From Halorarius halobius (GTDB lineage: Archaea; Halobacteriota; Halobacteria; Halobacteriales; Haloarculaceae), in NCBI RefSeq assembly GCF_024298865.1, contig NZ_CP101164.1, positions 62,001 to 126,000 of the forward strand: a stretch of 64,000 nt of DNA, given 5' to 3'. The first letter of the stretch is position 1. Each line of letters begins with the position of its first letter. This document shows, one piece after another, positions 45,001-53,084 of this stretch. The position numbers and the translations under genes are program-made. Under the pieces are notes generated by a model, which saw only the letters and a list, made by a program, of their open reading frames with translations, did no database searches and was not told where the DNA came from.

Positions 45001-45297
45001 ATGTCAACCAACGATCCTGACCACGATCCGACGAACAGTAACAGTCAATCAACCACGAGTGAGGACCTCACCGGTGACGACGAGCTCGACTTCCAGCTCG
45101 ACATCGTCGACGGCGAAGATCCCGGACGGCCCGTCACCGACGACGAGTTCAACGTGTACCCGCCGGGGCCCGGCCCCCTTCCTGGGACGATGCGGTTCGT
45201 CAGGAACGTCGACGATACTTGGGCGTTCATCGAGAGCGGGAACTTCGGCGGCTGGATCAGCACCAAGGAACTCATCAGCCTCGATGAAGTCCGGTGA
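45001..45297 (+). CDS. hypothetical protein, 98 aa
   Basis: Not recognised. The first 45 residues are acidic and disordered. The rest is compact (FNVYPPGPGPLPGTMRF, then WAFIESGNFGGWISTKELISL), like a small SH3-type beta barrel ending in a helix. It lies 55 bases after the OB-fold/zinc-ribbon gene in the same direction, with no leader element of its own, so it is probably the second gene of that transcript. No function can be given. Confidence 0.6.
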   Translation: MSTNDPDHDPTNSNSQSTTSEDLTGDDELDFQLDIVDGEDPGRPVTDDEFNVYPPGPGPLPGTMRFVRNVDDTWAFIESGNFGGWISTKELISLDEVR

Positions 45298-45323
45298 CTC
45301 GCGATCGGCAACCATCCCCCGTG

Positions 45324-45350
45324 TTTTGGTTCCCCCAAGGGGGTGAGGGG
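45324..45350 (+). promoter_or_regulatory. leader element L8, before the second rpa-rpap pair
   Basis: TTTTGGTT, CCCCC, AA, GGGGG, TGAGGGG: a perfect 5-base hairpin. The ATG is 144 bases on, and a second AT-rich box (AATTTTTTC, 45420-45428) lies between. Confidence 0.6.
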
Positions 45351-45493
45351 AATCGGAGGAGGAGGAGAAAGCCACACCGTGTGCTGCTCCAGCAGCTCAA
45401 CCTCCGGTACTCCCACTCGAATTTTTTCTGTCCAGTCTCGTTCGCCCAGTCGAACCATTCCAACTAGCGATAGCAATCGCGGCACTTCCAGAA

Positions 45494-46444
45494 ATGTCAA
45501 GCAACGCAAAACCCACAGAATCGACTGTAGACGTCTCCGACGCAAACCTCTCGGAGGCTGCAACCGACATCCTCGAACAGTTCCCAGACGATATTGATGA
45601 CGACCTCCCCAGCGCAGAGGAAGTCGCGAGCCGTCTCGACCAGATGACCAACCAGTACAAGGTTCCTCTCGACGAGGCCCGCCGCGCGGCGGTCAGCCAC
45701 TATCGCGACGTGTTCGGCCTCGAATACGATGACCTCGAGTTCCCCGGCCAGAGCGCCGGCGACGTCACCCTCGCCTCTGTCAACCAGGACGAGCAGTGGG
45801 TGGACGTGACCGTAAAAGTCGTCGAACTCTGGGACCCTACCCACGACAGCATCGATCAGGTCGGGCTCATCGGCGACGAGAGCGGCCGGCTCAAGTTCAC
45901 CAAATGGACAAAAGCCGAACTCCCCGCCCTCGAAGAGGGTAGTGTCTACGAGTTCTCGAACGTCATCACCAGCGAGTACAAGGGGCGATACAGCATCAAC
46001 CTCAACTCGCGCTCGAACATCGAACTCGTCGACGGCGACATAGACGTTGGGGCCGCCGTCGAAGATGTTCAACTCTCTGCACCGATGGTCGCAATCCAGT
46101 CCGGGTCAGGACTCATCAAGCGGTGTCTCGACGAGGACTGCACACGCGTCCTGCAGGATGGCCGGTGTGCCGAACACGGCGACGTCGAAGGAGAATTCGA
46201 CCTTCGCATCAAGGCGGTTTTCGACGACGGCGAGAACGTCCAGTACGCCATCTTCGACCGCGAAGCGACCGAGTCCATCGGGGGCATCACGCTCGATGAG
46301 GCAATCGAGCAGGCGATGGACGCTCTCGATACCAGCGTCGTCGAGGACGGCCTCATCGACGCGCTTGTGGGCCGATACTACTTGGTGGAAGGCTCCATCG
46401 TCGGCCGATATCTGCTCGTGAACGAAGCCGAACAACACGGGTAA
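45494..46444 (+). CDS. replication protein A (single-stranded DNA-binding protein)
   Basis: A 316-residue RPA, the third in the window. It has an N-terminal helical domain (1-80), an OB fold (WVDVTVKVVELWDP, then QVGLIGDESGRLKFTKWTK, 95-160), the zinc-finger-like part CLDEDCTRV with CAEHG near 210-228, and a second OB-like part ending YYLVEGSIVGRYLLV. It is close to the RPA at 8677 in several blocks. It pairs with the RPAP gene 69 bases downstream, so the element encodes both a split and a fused version of the complex. Role: coating ssDNA during replication, repair or transfer. Confidence 0.9.
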   Translation: MSSNAKPTESTVDVSDANLSEAATDILEQFPDDIDDDLPSAEEVASRLDQMTNQYKVPLDEARRAAVSHYRDVFGLEYDDLEFPGQSAGDVTLASVNQDEQWVDVTVKVVELWDPTHDSIDQVGLIGDESGRLKFTKWTKAELPALEEGSVYEFSNVITSEYKGRYSINLNSRSNIELVDGDIDVGAAVEDVQLSAPMVAIQSGSGLIKRCLDEDCTRVLQDGRCAEHGDVEGEFDLRIKAVFDDGENVQYAIFDREATESIGGITLDEAIEQAMDALDTSVVEDGLIDALVGRYYLVEGSIVGRYLLVNEAEQHG

Positions 46445-46513
46445 CCTCGAATCCGAACCAGAACGCGACCCGAATAGCCCGATTTCCGACTCCACAACTG
46501 TCATCAACACTTC

Positions 46514-47290
46514 ATGAACGAATCCAGCTCCGAATCGACATCCAGCAGCACCGATACCGAGAACAACGACAGCGGCCGGCAGGGTCGCCAGGTAGCGAAG
46601 CGTGCCTTCGCCGCCGAAATCAACGACGCTACCCACGTCTTCAAGCAATCCGATAAGGAACGAGCCCCGAACTTCGCACTGCTCCCGTCAGGCGAGATCG
46701 CCAACCGCTACTTCATCGTCGGCACGGTTACCGAGGTCAACGACGTTGGGGACGAGGACGAATATTTGCAGGCTCGCGTGGTCGACCCTACGGGCACGAT
46801 GTTCGTCTACGCCGGGCAGTACCAGCCCCAGGCTGCCGCGTTCCTCTCCAGCCTCGAACCCCCGGCGTACGTGGCCGTGACCGCGAAGCCCTCCACGTTC
46901 GAGAGCGAAGGCGAGACCTACGTCTCACTCCGGCCCGAGACCATCACCCACGTCGACGATGTAACCCGTGACCGGTGGGTCGCCGAGACTATCGAGCGCA
47001 CCGAAGCCCGACTCGACGCCTTCCCCGATAGTGACAGCGAGTTCGTCGCGAATAGCCGCGAGCAGTACGGCGAAAGCCTTGACCTCGATACCTACCGGGA
47101 GGCCGTCAACGACGCCCGCAAGGATCTCGGAATGGACGTTCCTTACAGCTCGGACGGCTCCGAGAGCGAGACCGAGAACCAGAACGAAGACGACGACGCT
47201 GGCATCAACGGAGATGGAGAATCTGAGGGAGAGGCGGTCGATGAGGCCGAACTCGCCGCTGCCGTCACGAATGCCGAGTTCGAGGAGTAA
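46514..47290 (+). CDS. RPA-associated protein (RPAP, OB-fold)
   Basis: A 258-residue partner of the RPA upstream. It has the family start VAKRAFAAEINDATHVF, then NRYFIVGTVTEVNDVG and ARVVDPTGTMFVYAGQY (OB fold, about 50-130), a helical part (RWVAETIERTEARLDAF) and a 45-residue acidic tail. It should bind its RPA and single-stranded DNA. It is separated from rpa by 69 bases without a leader element, consistent with one transcript. A 6-base hairpin (GACCAC and GTGGTC, 47321-47342) lies 30 bases after the stop and may mark the transcript end. Confidence 0.85.
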   Translation: MNESSSESTSSSTDTENNDSGRQGRQVAKRAFAAEINDATHVFKQSDKERAPNFALLPSGEIANRYFIVGTVTEVNDVGDEDEYLQARVVDPTGTMFVYAGQYQPQAAAFLSSLEPPAYVAVTAKPSTFESEGETYVSLRPETITHVDDVTRDRWVAETIERTEARLDAFPDSDSEFVANSREQYGESLDLDTYREAVNDARKDLGMDVPYSSDGSESETENQNEDDDAGINGDGESEGEAVDEAELAAAVTNAEFEE

Positions 47291-47537
47291 ATCTCGGTAG
47301 GTACACCCCCGTTCACTCCAGACCACACTTTCCAACGTGGTCACTCAACACTCTCTCGAGGGGCTTCCACTCCGCCCCACTCTGTCGTTCGTTCCTAGCC
47401 GTTGAATACACCTTTCCGTACAGCGATGCTCCTCAATTTGAAATCGCTCAACAGGCACAGCCACCCCCACGAGGGCGAAACACTCGTTATCGAGATCAGC
47501 GACACCGTCGCCCGGCCGGGGACCTCTTCAGGCAAAT

Positions 47538-47566
47538 GTTTGTGCCCCCCGTGAGACGGTGGTGGG
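47538..47566 (+). promoter_or_regulatory. leader element L9
   Basis: TGTTTGTG, CCCCCCG, TGAGA, CGGTGGTGGG. It lies 11 bases before the ATG at 47578. It shares GAGACGGTGG with L10. Confidence 0.55.
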
Positions 47567-47577
47567 TTCATCACGAT

Positions 47578-48066
47578 ATGGCTACACTCCAACTCAGCAC
47601 CGCCTCGAACGCACCGACCGTTGACCCCGATCGGGTCGATGAACTCCGCGAATTTCTCGACGAGTGGCTCATCGGCACGGGCTCATTCGACGACATCACC
47701 GTGGAGGTCGAGATTCCTGAACGCGACCCCGATACCGGCGAGGTAGACCCGCCGCACCTCACGCTCTACGGATATGCCTCGTTCTCCCCGGCGCATCGGT
47801 CGGCCGTTCGCGAGACCGTCCTTGAAGACCTCGGCGACGATCTCGATGAAGACGAGCGCGAGGTCTTCATAGACGACAAAACCGAGGAACTCCTCTGGGA
47901 CTACGCCGGTGAGCACACCGAAGATTTCCTTCGTGAACTCTCGCCGTTCCTCGCCGAGCCTTTTGTCGTTCAGACTGTCGGTTACGAAAAATGCCGATTC
48001 CCCCACGTCGGCTACCAGTACAAGGTCGACACCGATGGGAAGATTGACCACGTCCAGCTAGGATGA
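47578..48066 (+). CDS. hypothetical protein, 162 aa
   Basis: Not recognised. It is an acidic soluble protein with alternating strands (DDITVEVEIPERD, then LTLYGYASFS) and helices (RSAVRETVLEDLGDDL, then EDFLRELSPFL), ending in a strand-rich part (FVVQTVGYEKCRFPHVGYQYKV). A compact alpha/beta fold is likely. I chose ATG 47578, directly behind leader L9, over an in-frame ATG at 47536 that falls within the leader. It is followed at 69 bases by the next small gene. Confidence 0.65.
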   Translation: MATLQLSTASNAPTVDPDRVDELREFLDEWLIGTGSFDDITVEVEIPERDPDTGEVDPPHLTLYGYASFSPAHRSAVRETVLEDLGDDLDEDEREVFIDDKTEELLWDYAGEHTEDFLRELSPFLAEPFVVQTVGYEKCRFPHVGYQYKVDTDGKIDHVQLG

Positions 48067-48135
48067 GCAGTTGACTCGAAACCTTCCTCACGACGCGTGC
48101 CCCAGCTCGCCTCCCTCTTCTGTCTCCCTGTCACC

Positions 48136-48663
48136 ATGAGCTTCTACGCTCGCATCTCCGGCTACCTCCAGTACCGTACGCATGACCACCTCGGCGCCGC
48201 CATCGAACGCCTCACCCGGGGTGCGTGGCTCAACGACGACGAGCAGTGGCTCGTCCGAGGTCACCCCCGGGAGATCCGCACTAACGCCACCACCGACCAC
48301 GATCGCAACCTCCTCGCGATCCCTGCTGGTGTGTACCAGAATCTCGGTCGAATCACCACTGAACTTTTCGCGGGGACGACCGACGGTCTCGTCGTCATAT
48401 CCTCGAACGACGCGTGTTTCGACGCCTGGATCGAGACCTCACTTCCCGAAGCCGCTGATGTCCCGGCTGGCGAGGGTGGCGATGTCTCCTCAATCCGGTG
48501 CATCGACCTCGAACACTTCGCCCGTACACAGGGCCTCGGCGTCAAGCGACTCGGCGATCCTGGACACTTCCAGTGGCAGCGGGATGTCCTCGACGCCTTC
48601 CACGACCAGCACGACCCGGACGTCCTCGGGATTCTCGAATCCGCTCACGGGCCGCCCGGATGA
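48136..48663 (+). CDS. hypothetical protein, 175 aa
   Basis: Not recognised. It is soluble and mixed alpha/beta. The N-terminus (MSFYARISGYLQYRTHDHLGAAIERL) has the look of a small ferredoxin-like or RNA-recognition fold. A middle strand (GLVVISSNDACFDAWIE) and a helix (QWQRDVLDAFHDQHD) follow. ATG 48136 is preferred over an in-frame GTG at 48097, since the intervening codons look non-coding. It lies in a tight row of small genes without leader elements (47578 to 49454), probably one transcript. Confidence 0.65.
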   Translation: MSFYARISGYLQYRTHDHLGAAIERLTRGAWLNDDEQWLVRGHPREIRTNATTDHDRNLLAIPAGVYQNLGRITTELFAGTTDGLVVISSNDACFDAWIETSLPEAADVPAGEGGDVSSIRCIDLEHFARTQGLGVKRLGDPGHFQWQRDVLDAFHDQHDPDVLGILESAHGPPG

Positions 48664-48697
48664 CCCCAGTGCCGAAACTGTGCAACCCCTCGAACTT

Positions 48698-49198
48698 ATG
48701 GACTACTCCACCGACCCAAACGCAGAGACAAACACGAGCGCGAACAGAACGAACACCGACACGGACACTGCTCCCGATACGTTCGTCGATCTTCGAGAAC
48801 AATTCGACGACGAGTGCGTTCTCCACACGCTCTCGAAAGCCCACGACATTGACCGTGAGAACCCGCCGACTGTGAACTTCCTCGACGAGGACACCGGCCG
48901 CGTCTACCGCGTCCTCGAAGCCACACGAGGCTCACCCGACGCTGGATGGTTCGTCCTCGCCCTCGCCGGGCCCCACGCTGACGATAGCTACGAACGCCAG
49001 CTTCGCGTCCACGATTCGGACACCCATCGCGTCCTGCTCGGGAACGAGATCGAGAACTATGCTCAAGACGAGCCGACCCCCGCCGACGACGTCATCACTA
49101 CTGGCGAGGGGACGTTTATCCTTCGGATGGGCGAGCACCCAATCCCAATCGGTGAGCACCATCAGGAGCGATCCACCCGGGGTGACGCCAGTGAGTGA
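48698..49198 (+). CDS. hypothetical protein, 166 aa
   Basis: Not recognised. About 45 polar, Asn/Thr/Asp-rich residues precede a folded part (LREQFDDECVLHTLSKAHDI, then VYRVLEATR, then GWFVLALAG, then GTFILRMGEHPIPI). No signal peptide and no catalytic motif. The stop overlaps the GTG of the next gene by 8 bases, so the two are translationally coupled. The upstream frame that continues through the preceding gene is a shadow; ATG 48698 begins the region with consistent codon use. Confidence 0.6.
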   Translation: MDYSTDPNAETNTSANRTNTDTDTAPDTFVDLREQFDDECVLHTLSKAHDIDRENPPTVNFLDEDTGRVYRVLEATRGSPDAGWFVLALAGPHADDSYERQLRVHDSDTHRVLLGNEIENYAQDEPTPADDVITTGEGTFILRMGEHPIPIGEHHQERSTRGDASE

Positions 49199-49454
49199 AC
49201 ACAGACACAGCGATATCGGCAACGACAGAACGGACGAGATCGAGGAGTATGACCCACGGACCGCAACGTATCACTGCGAGGTTTGCGGCGCCCAACAGAC
49301 CCACGACGAGTACGTCCCCGTAGGCCCGTCGACGCCCGCCGCTCATCATCTCGGATTCGAAGACTCCGACAGCGACCGCGATCACTTCGTCGTCTGTGAC
49401 CCCTGTTTCGGGGAGGCTGCCGCCGAAATCGCTGGCAAACTCGAAGAACCGTAA
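49191..49454 (+). CDS. zinc-motif protein, 87 aa
   Basis: A small protein with CEVC near residue 27 and CDPC near 68, a four-Cys zinc ribbon with a long loop. The GTG start is supported by GGTGA five bases upstream and by an 8-base overlap with the preceding stop. A GTG at 49182 is an alternative. Such ribbons bind nucleic acid or protein. No family is recognised. It closes the small-gene row, and a short coding remnant may follow at 49479-49620. Confidence 0.6.
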   Translation: MSEHRHSDIGNDRTDEIEEYDPRTATYHCEVCGAQQTHDEYVPVGPSTPAAHHLGFEDSDSDRDHFVVCDPCFGEAAAEIAGKLEEP

Positions 49455-49641
49455 ATCGTACTCTGCGGTTGCTCGTGACCATACGTCCCCGCCCTCGTAT
49501 TCAAGATTCGCTCGGCAGAATACAACAAGATCAAGCTATTCCTCGGGAACCTGCTTGAGTTCTTCAAATCGCTTGAAGACCACGACATCCTATCCGTCCA
49601 CTGGGGGGTCCAAGGTTCTCACCGTAAATCCGTTCCAACCT

Positions 49642-51147
49642 CTAGATCTGACTGGTTCCGTTCCGTGACTTATTGCAATTCTGGCTACCATCGTTCTGTT
49701 CAACTGGTTCAGTCCACCACTGATTGAACTGCCGATCCAAAGCTTGAGTAACCCGCATGGGGAGCTCAGAGATAATAGAAACGTTCGTATTTAGCGAATT
49801 AAAGGATGTTCCCAGAATCCAACTACGACTATTTTTGGTTACGATGAACCGGTCGTGAAGCGGAGTTAGTGTGGGACCTCCATTTTGGTCCATAATCCGG
49901 AGTATCTCGACAGTTCGGCCCTGATTATTGTACCTAGATAGCTCCCTACCCAGAAGTGACGCATTACTCAACTCAGAGGTAATGAACCAGGCATCGATAT
50001 CTGGATCAAGACTATCAACAAAATCCGTCAAATCAGCCAGGTCCAGATAAGGGTCGACCACCTTCACGGTTGAGGAAATATCGCCACGAATACTATCGAG
50101 CGCCCTATCCACAATGGCCGTCTCGGCCTCGGTCGTCCATCCTCTAGACGTTGTCCCTCCTCCGAAATCGACTTTCCTCTCATCCCAAACTTGTTCCCCC
50201 GTCACTACCGTAGGATGCCCACTGAGATCTGATTCTGGATACAATTCAGGTGGGTCGGCATCCCCGGAGCTAGACCCCCGTTGGTCACCATCACCGACAT
50301 TGATTTGGGTAACCACTCTACGCACCACTGGGAAATCATCTTGACTCGCAGTCTCGCCATTTACTAAGACCTTGATAACCTCCTCACTTGATCCAGCGGG
50401 CTGTGATACCTGGCAAAACCCTGTATACTCATCGCCGTCGTATGACAAAGCAATTTGCCGTAATCCTTCGCCATTCGCTGGTTCGTTCTCGAAATCGATT
50501 GAGTCCTGCCAGAGTAAATCTCCGTACTCCCGTCGTTCCAACATCACCACAACATCGTCTAAATCAACAAGGTCAGCGTTCAGATCTACGCACCATCCAT
50601 CATCGAACTCAATGTTAAGCCGGAAATCCTCAAGCTGTACCACCAAATTCCCCCAGTGATCATGATACCGATTCAGGTCAACACCGAGCTGGTCTTCAAC
50701 TATCTCATGGGCCTCTGTCCGTTGTTCACCCGAGAGCTCCGGAATATCATCTTCTCTTACCCAGTGCTCAAATTCTAGTGAAGGACGTGACGAACCCCAT
50801 CGAAGATCATCATTTGGGAAGGCCCGTTCCATTCTCACATCGCCTTGGATCTCACCACCAACTTCCTCACCGCCGGGAGTACAATGATCTAAGATCGACT
50901 CAAAACGGTCGACTCTATCCGTCGATTCCTCAGGAACCAAGGTAACCAGATCGCCTAATGAGACAGAATCTATCGCAACGAAACAGTCGTCCCGTACTTC
51001 AAAGACAGACTCGTCCAACGACTGTGTCGTCCCCAAAGCAAAATATACCTTCCAATCTCCGTTTACTTCTGCCCACACCTGAAGCATTGATCCTGCAGCT
51101 CTATCACCTACGCACTCTTCGAGCCAGTCTTCGGCAATTACCCTCAT
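49642..51147 (-). CDS. PLD-like nuclease-domain protein, probable defence gene
   Basis: A 501-residue protein. The first 300 residues are not recognised and are strand-rich. The C-terminal 190 residues look like one phospholipase-D-type domain: VKVVDPYLDLADLTDF near 350, then LTPLHDRFIVTK near 430 (a His with following Asp-Arg-Phe instead of the usual H-x-K), and GTSFNSLN near 455. Such domains occur in nucleases and stand-alone defence proteins. Codon use is clearly more AT-rich than on both sides and the gene runs against its neighbours, so it looks like inserted cargo. Activity is uncertain because the classical Lys is missing. Confidence 0.6.
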   Translation of the reverse strand: MRVIAEDWLEECVGDRAAGSMLQVWAEVNGDWKVYFALGTTQSLDESVFEVRDDCFVAIDSVSLGDLVTLVPEESTDRVDRFESILDHCTPGGEEVGGEIQGDVRMERAFPNDDLRWGSSRPSLEFEHWVREDDIPELSGEQRTEAHEIVEDQLGVDLNRYHDHWGNLVVQLEDFRLNIEFDDGWCVDLNADLVDLDDVVVMLERREYGDLLWQDSIDFENEPANGEGLRQIALSYDGDEYTGFCQVSQPAGSSEEVIKVLVNGETASQDDFPVVRRVVTQINVGDGDQRGSSSGDADPPELYPESDLSGHPTVVTGEQVWDERKVDFGGGTTSRGWTTEAETAIVDRALDSIRGDISSTVKVVDPYLDLADLTDFVDSLDPDIDAWFITSELSNASLLGRELSRYNNQGRTVEILRIMDQNGGPTLTPLHDRFIVTKNSRSWILGTSFNSLNTNVSIISELPMRVTQALDRQFNQWWTEPVEQNDGSQNCNKSRNGTSQI

Positions 51148-51171
51148 AGAATGTATGTAAAAGGAAACGCA

Positions 51172-51180
51172 ACTTATCGA
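51172..51180 (-). promoter_or_regulatory. possible promoter of the PLD-like gene
   Basis: The minus strand shows an AT-rich GATAAGTTG box about 27 bases before the ATG at 51147, fitting a leaderless start. Confidence 0.35.
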
Positions 51181-51333
51181 TTTCCCGGCCAGAGCGAGAA
51201 GAATGTATCTCTTGTAATAATCGCGTGAGAGATATGTGCGGTGTATATTGCACGCACTCAGAGAAATATTCGAATTATATTAGTTTGAACCGCGAGTTAT
51301 GTGATCTTCAATCTACAGTTGACGAACCACTCA

Positions 51334-51364
51334 GTTTGTCTCCCCCAGAGGAATTAGCGGGGGT
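51334..51364 (+). promoter_or_regulatory. leader element L13, before the TFB gene
   Basis: GTTTGTCT, CCCCC, a 12-base loop, GGGGG, TCCACG. The ATG at 51383 follows 18 bases later. Confidence 0.5.
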
Positions 51365-51382
51365 CCACGCCCCCTGTTACAA

Positions 51383-52501
51383 ATGTCTCAACACGCTCTC
51401 GAGAACACTGACACCACCACTTCCAGTACCGATTCGGCTTCCGCCGGGACAGGACCTTCTACTCCCGTCTCGATGCGCCTCAAACAGAACCAGCAGCGGA
51501 CTAAGCCACGCTCCAACGAGTCTGCGTCTGAGGACGAGCAGTCCAAAGCTACGCAATCGGAATCAACCGATGAACTACAGTGTCCCGAGTGCGCTACTGA
51601 CGAGTATCTCGTCGTCGACGACGAGGAAACGTACTGTGGGGCGTGTGGCCTCGTGCTCGTCTGTGACACCCTCGATCGGCGGCTCCGCTGGGTCGATACC
51701 GGTGACGGCCAAGAACCCGAACGTGGCGGCGCTCCCACTACACATCGCCTCCACCACAAGGGGCTCCCGACGGAGATCGGCTACGACAGCGACGGGTATG
51801 ATCGCCCACTGTCGAGTCAGACCAAACGGCGCTTCCGACGCCTTCGTAAGTGGGACAGCCGATCGAAAGCCGGCTCGAGTCGCGACCGCTCGCTCCGCCT
51901 CGGCCTCGGAGAAATCGCTCGCCTCATCAGTGCGCTCGAACTTCACGGCTCCATTCACGACCGCGCTGCTGACCTCTACCGCGAGGTCAGTTCGGAAGGG
52001 ATGCTCGCTGGCAACTCCGTGGAAGGCATGGCGACCGCCTGTGTGTACGCTGCTTGCCGTCTCGAACGCCTGCCACGCACGCTGAAAGAGACTGGTGAAG
52101 TCGCTCGCGTCGATACCGATGAGATCAATCGGGACTACAAAAATCTGAACCGAGACCTTGAGCTCGCAACGCCTCCACCGCTCCCCCAGGACTACGTCCC
52201 ACGACTCGCGAGTGCTGTCGACGCCTCACCTCGCGTTGAACGCCGAGCCTACCAGCTCGCCAGGTCGAACGCTGTGGGTGTCCTCGCGAACGGCCGGCAA
52301 CCGAACGGCGTCGCCGCTGCCTGCCTCTACCATGCCTCTAAAGAGAGTGGGCGAAGCAACGTCCGACTCACCCAGCAAACTCTTTCGGAGGAAGGCTACA
52401 CGACCCCGACTACGATTCGCAAGCTCTGGAAGGAACTCAAAGCCCTCGCTGACGACGAAGAACTTCCCGATCCAGACGGCAACCTCGACCATTTCTCATG
52501 A
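51383..52501 (+). CDS. tfb: transcription initiation factor B
   Basis: A 372-residue TFB. The N-terminal 65 residues are polar. The zinc ribbon follows (CPEC near 71, CGACG near 90), then the B-reader/linker (LRWVDTGDG, then GLPTEIGYDSDG) and two cyclin repeats (first ALELHGSIHDRAADLYREV to YAACRLERLPRTL, second LASAVDASPRVERRAYQLAR to CLYHASKESG). It recruits RNA polymerase to BRE/TATA promoters. Haloarchaea keep many TFBs with different promoter preference. This one may favour the element's own promoters, such as those with the recurring leader box. It sits behind leader L13. Confidence 0.92.
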   Translation: MSQHALENTDTTTSSTDSASAGTGPSTPVSMRLKQNQQRTKPRSNESASEDEQSKATQSESTDELQCPECATDEYLVVDDEETYCGACGLVLVCDTLDRRLRWVDTGDGQEPERGGAPTTHRLHHKGLPTEIGYDSDGYDRPLSSQTKRRFRRLRKWDSRSKAGSSRDRSLRLGLGEIARLISALELHGSIHDRAADLYREVSSEGMLAGNSVEGMATACVYAACRLERLPRTLKETGEVARVDTDEINRDYKNLNRDLELATPPPLPQDYVPRLASAVDASPRVERRAYQLARSNAVGVLANGRQPNGVAAACLYHASKESGRSNVRLTQQTLSEEGYTTPTTIRKLWKELKALADDEELPDPDGNLDHFS

Positions 52502-52551
52502 GTCCGTGGAAACACGGTGGGCGGCAAGACGGATCGGGTGGCGGTCTCACT

Positions 52552-52597
52552 TCCTACGTTACAGTCCTAATCGCCCTGTCCGAATTGTTACGTAGGA
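52552..52597. repeat. 46-bp dyad element, copy C, inverted orientation
   Basis: Arms TCCTACGTTACA and TGTTACGTAGGA around 22 bases. Read on the minus strand it has exactly the arms of copies A and B. It lies between the TFB stop and leader L10. Confidence 0.75.
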
Positions 52598-52634
52598 ACG
52601 ACACTCGGGACGCGGCACCTGCGACTAGCCGCTC

Positions 52635-52662
52635 GTTTGTCGCCCCCCGAGACGGTGGGGGG
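52635..52662 (+). promoter_or_regulatory. leader element L10
   Basis: GTTTGTCG, CCCCCC, GAGACGGT, GGGGGG. It lies 7 bases before the ATG at 52670, so the G run could act as ribosome binding site. Confidence 0.55.
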
Positions 52663-52669
52663 ACTCGAA

Positions 52670-52879
52670 ATGGGCTCACTCTCACGCCACCGTGCAGCGA
52701 ATCGCTTCCAGACCGCACTCCAGCAGCGTCTCGACGCCGCCTCAGATCCGAATGAAGCACAGCAAGCCTACGACGACGCACTCGAGGGGCTCATCAAAAT
52801 CGCCAGCGACGAAATCGAACTTGACCGCGTTGCCTGGGAGCTCGCGACCAACCCCGACACTATCGACTTCCCCGAGTGA
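52670..52879 (+). CDS. small helical protein, 69 aa
   Basis: Not recognised. It is almost entirely helical (FQTALQQRLDAASDPNEAQQ, then DALEGLIKIASDEIELDRVA), like a small helical bundle. ATG 52670 is chosen because it directly follows leader L10; an ATG at 52637 lies inside that hairpin. PCNA follows 205 bases later behind its own leader. A regulatory or clamp-interacting role is open; no PCNA-binding motif is visible. Confidence 0.55.
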   Translation: MGSLSRHRAANRFQTALQQRLDAASDPNEAQQAYDDALEGLIKIASDEIELDRVAWELATNPDTIDFPE

Positions 52880-52948
52880 CCGCGATTGCGACCATCATGC
52901 GGGCGTCCACATCGACTGGGCTGCGGGAACGACAGCATCGACGCTCAG

Positions 52949-52975
52949 TTTTGGTCTCCCCAAGGGGGTGAGGGG
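52949..52975 (+). promoter_or_regulatory. leader element L11, before the PCNA gene
   Basis: TTTTGGTCT, CCCC, AA, GGGGG, TGAGGGG. The ATG at 53085 is 110 bases on. It closely resembles L8 upstream of rpa. Confidence 0.6.
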
Positions 52976-53084
52976 AGACAGGAGAGTGCATGATACCCAC
53001 CGTTCAGCATCTCTTCGCTCGATACCTCTGTGAGCGGCTCGATCACCGACAGTACCGCGACACCGACCACGACTCCACTCGAAA

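Noticed and set aside
49479-49710. Open stretch after the 49191 gene that reads like protein
   Set aside because: It has no start codon and is cut by the PLD-like gene region. Noted only as a possible remnant.
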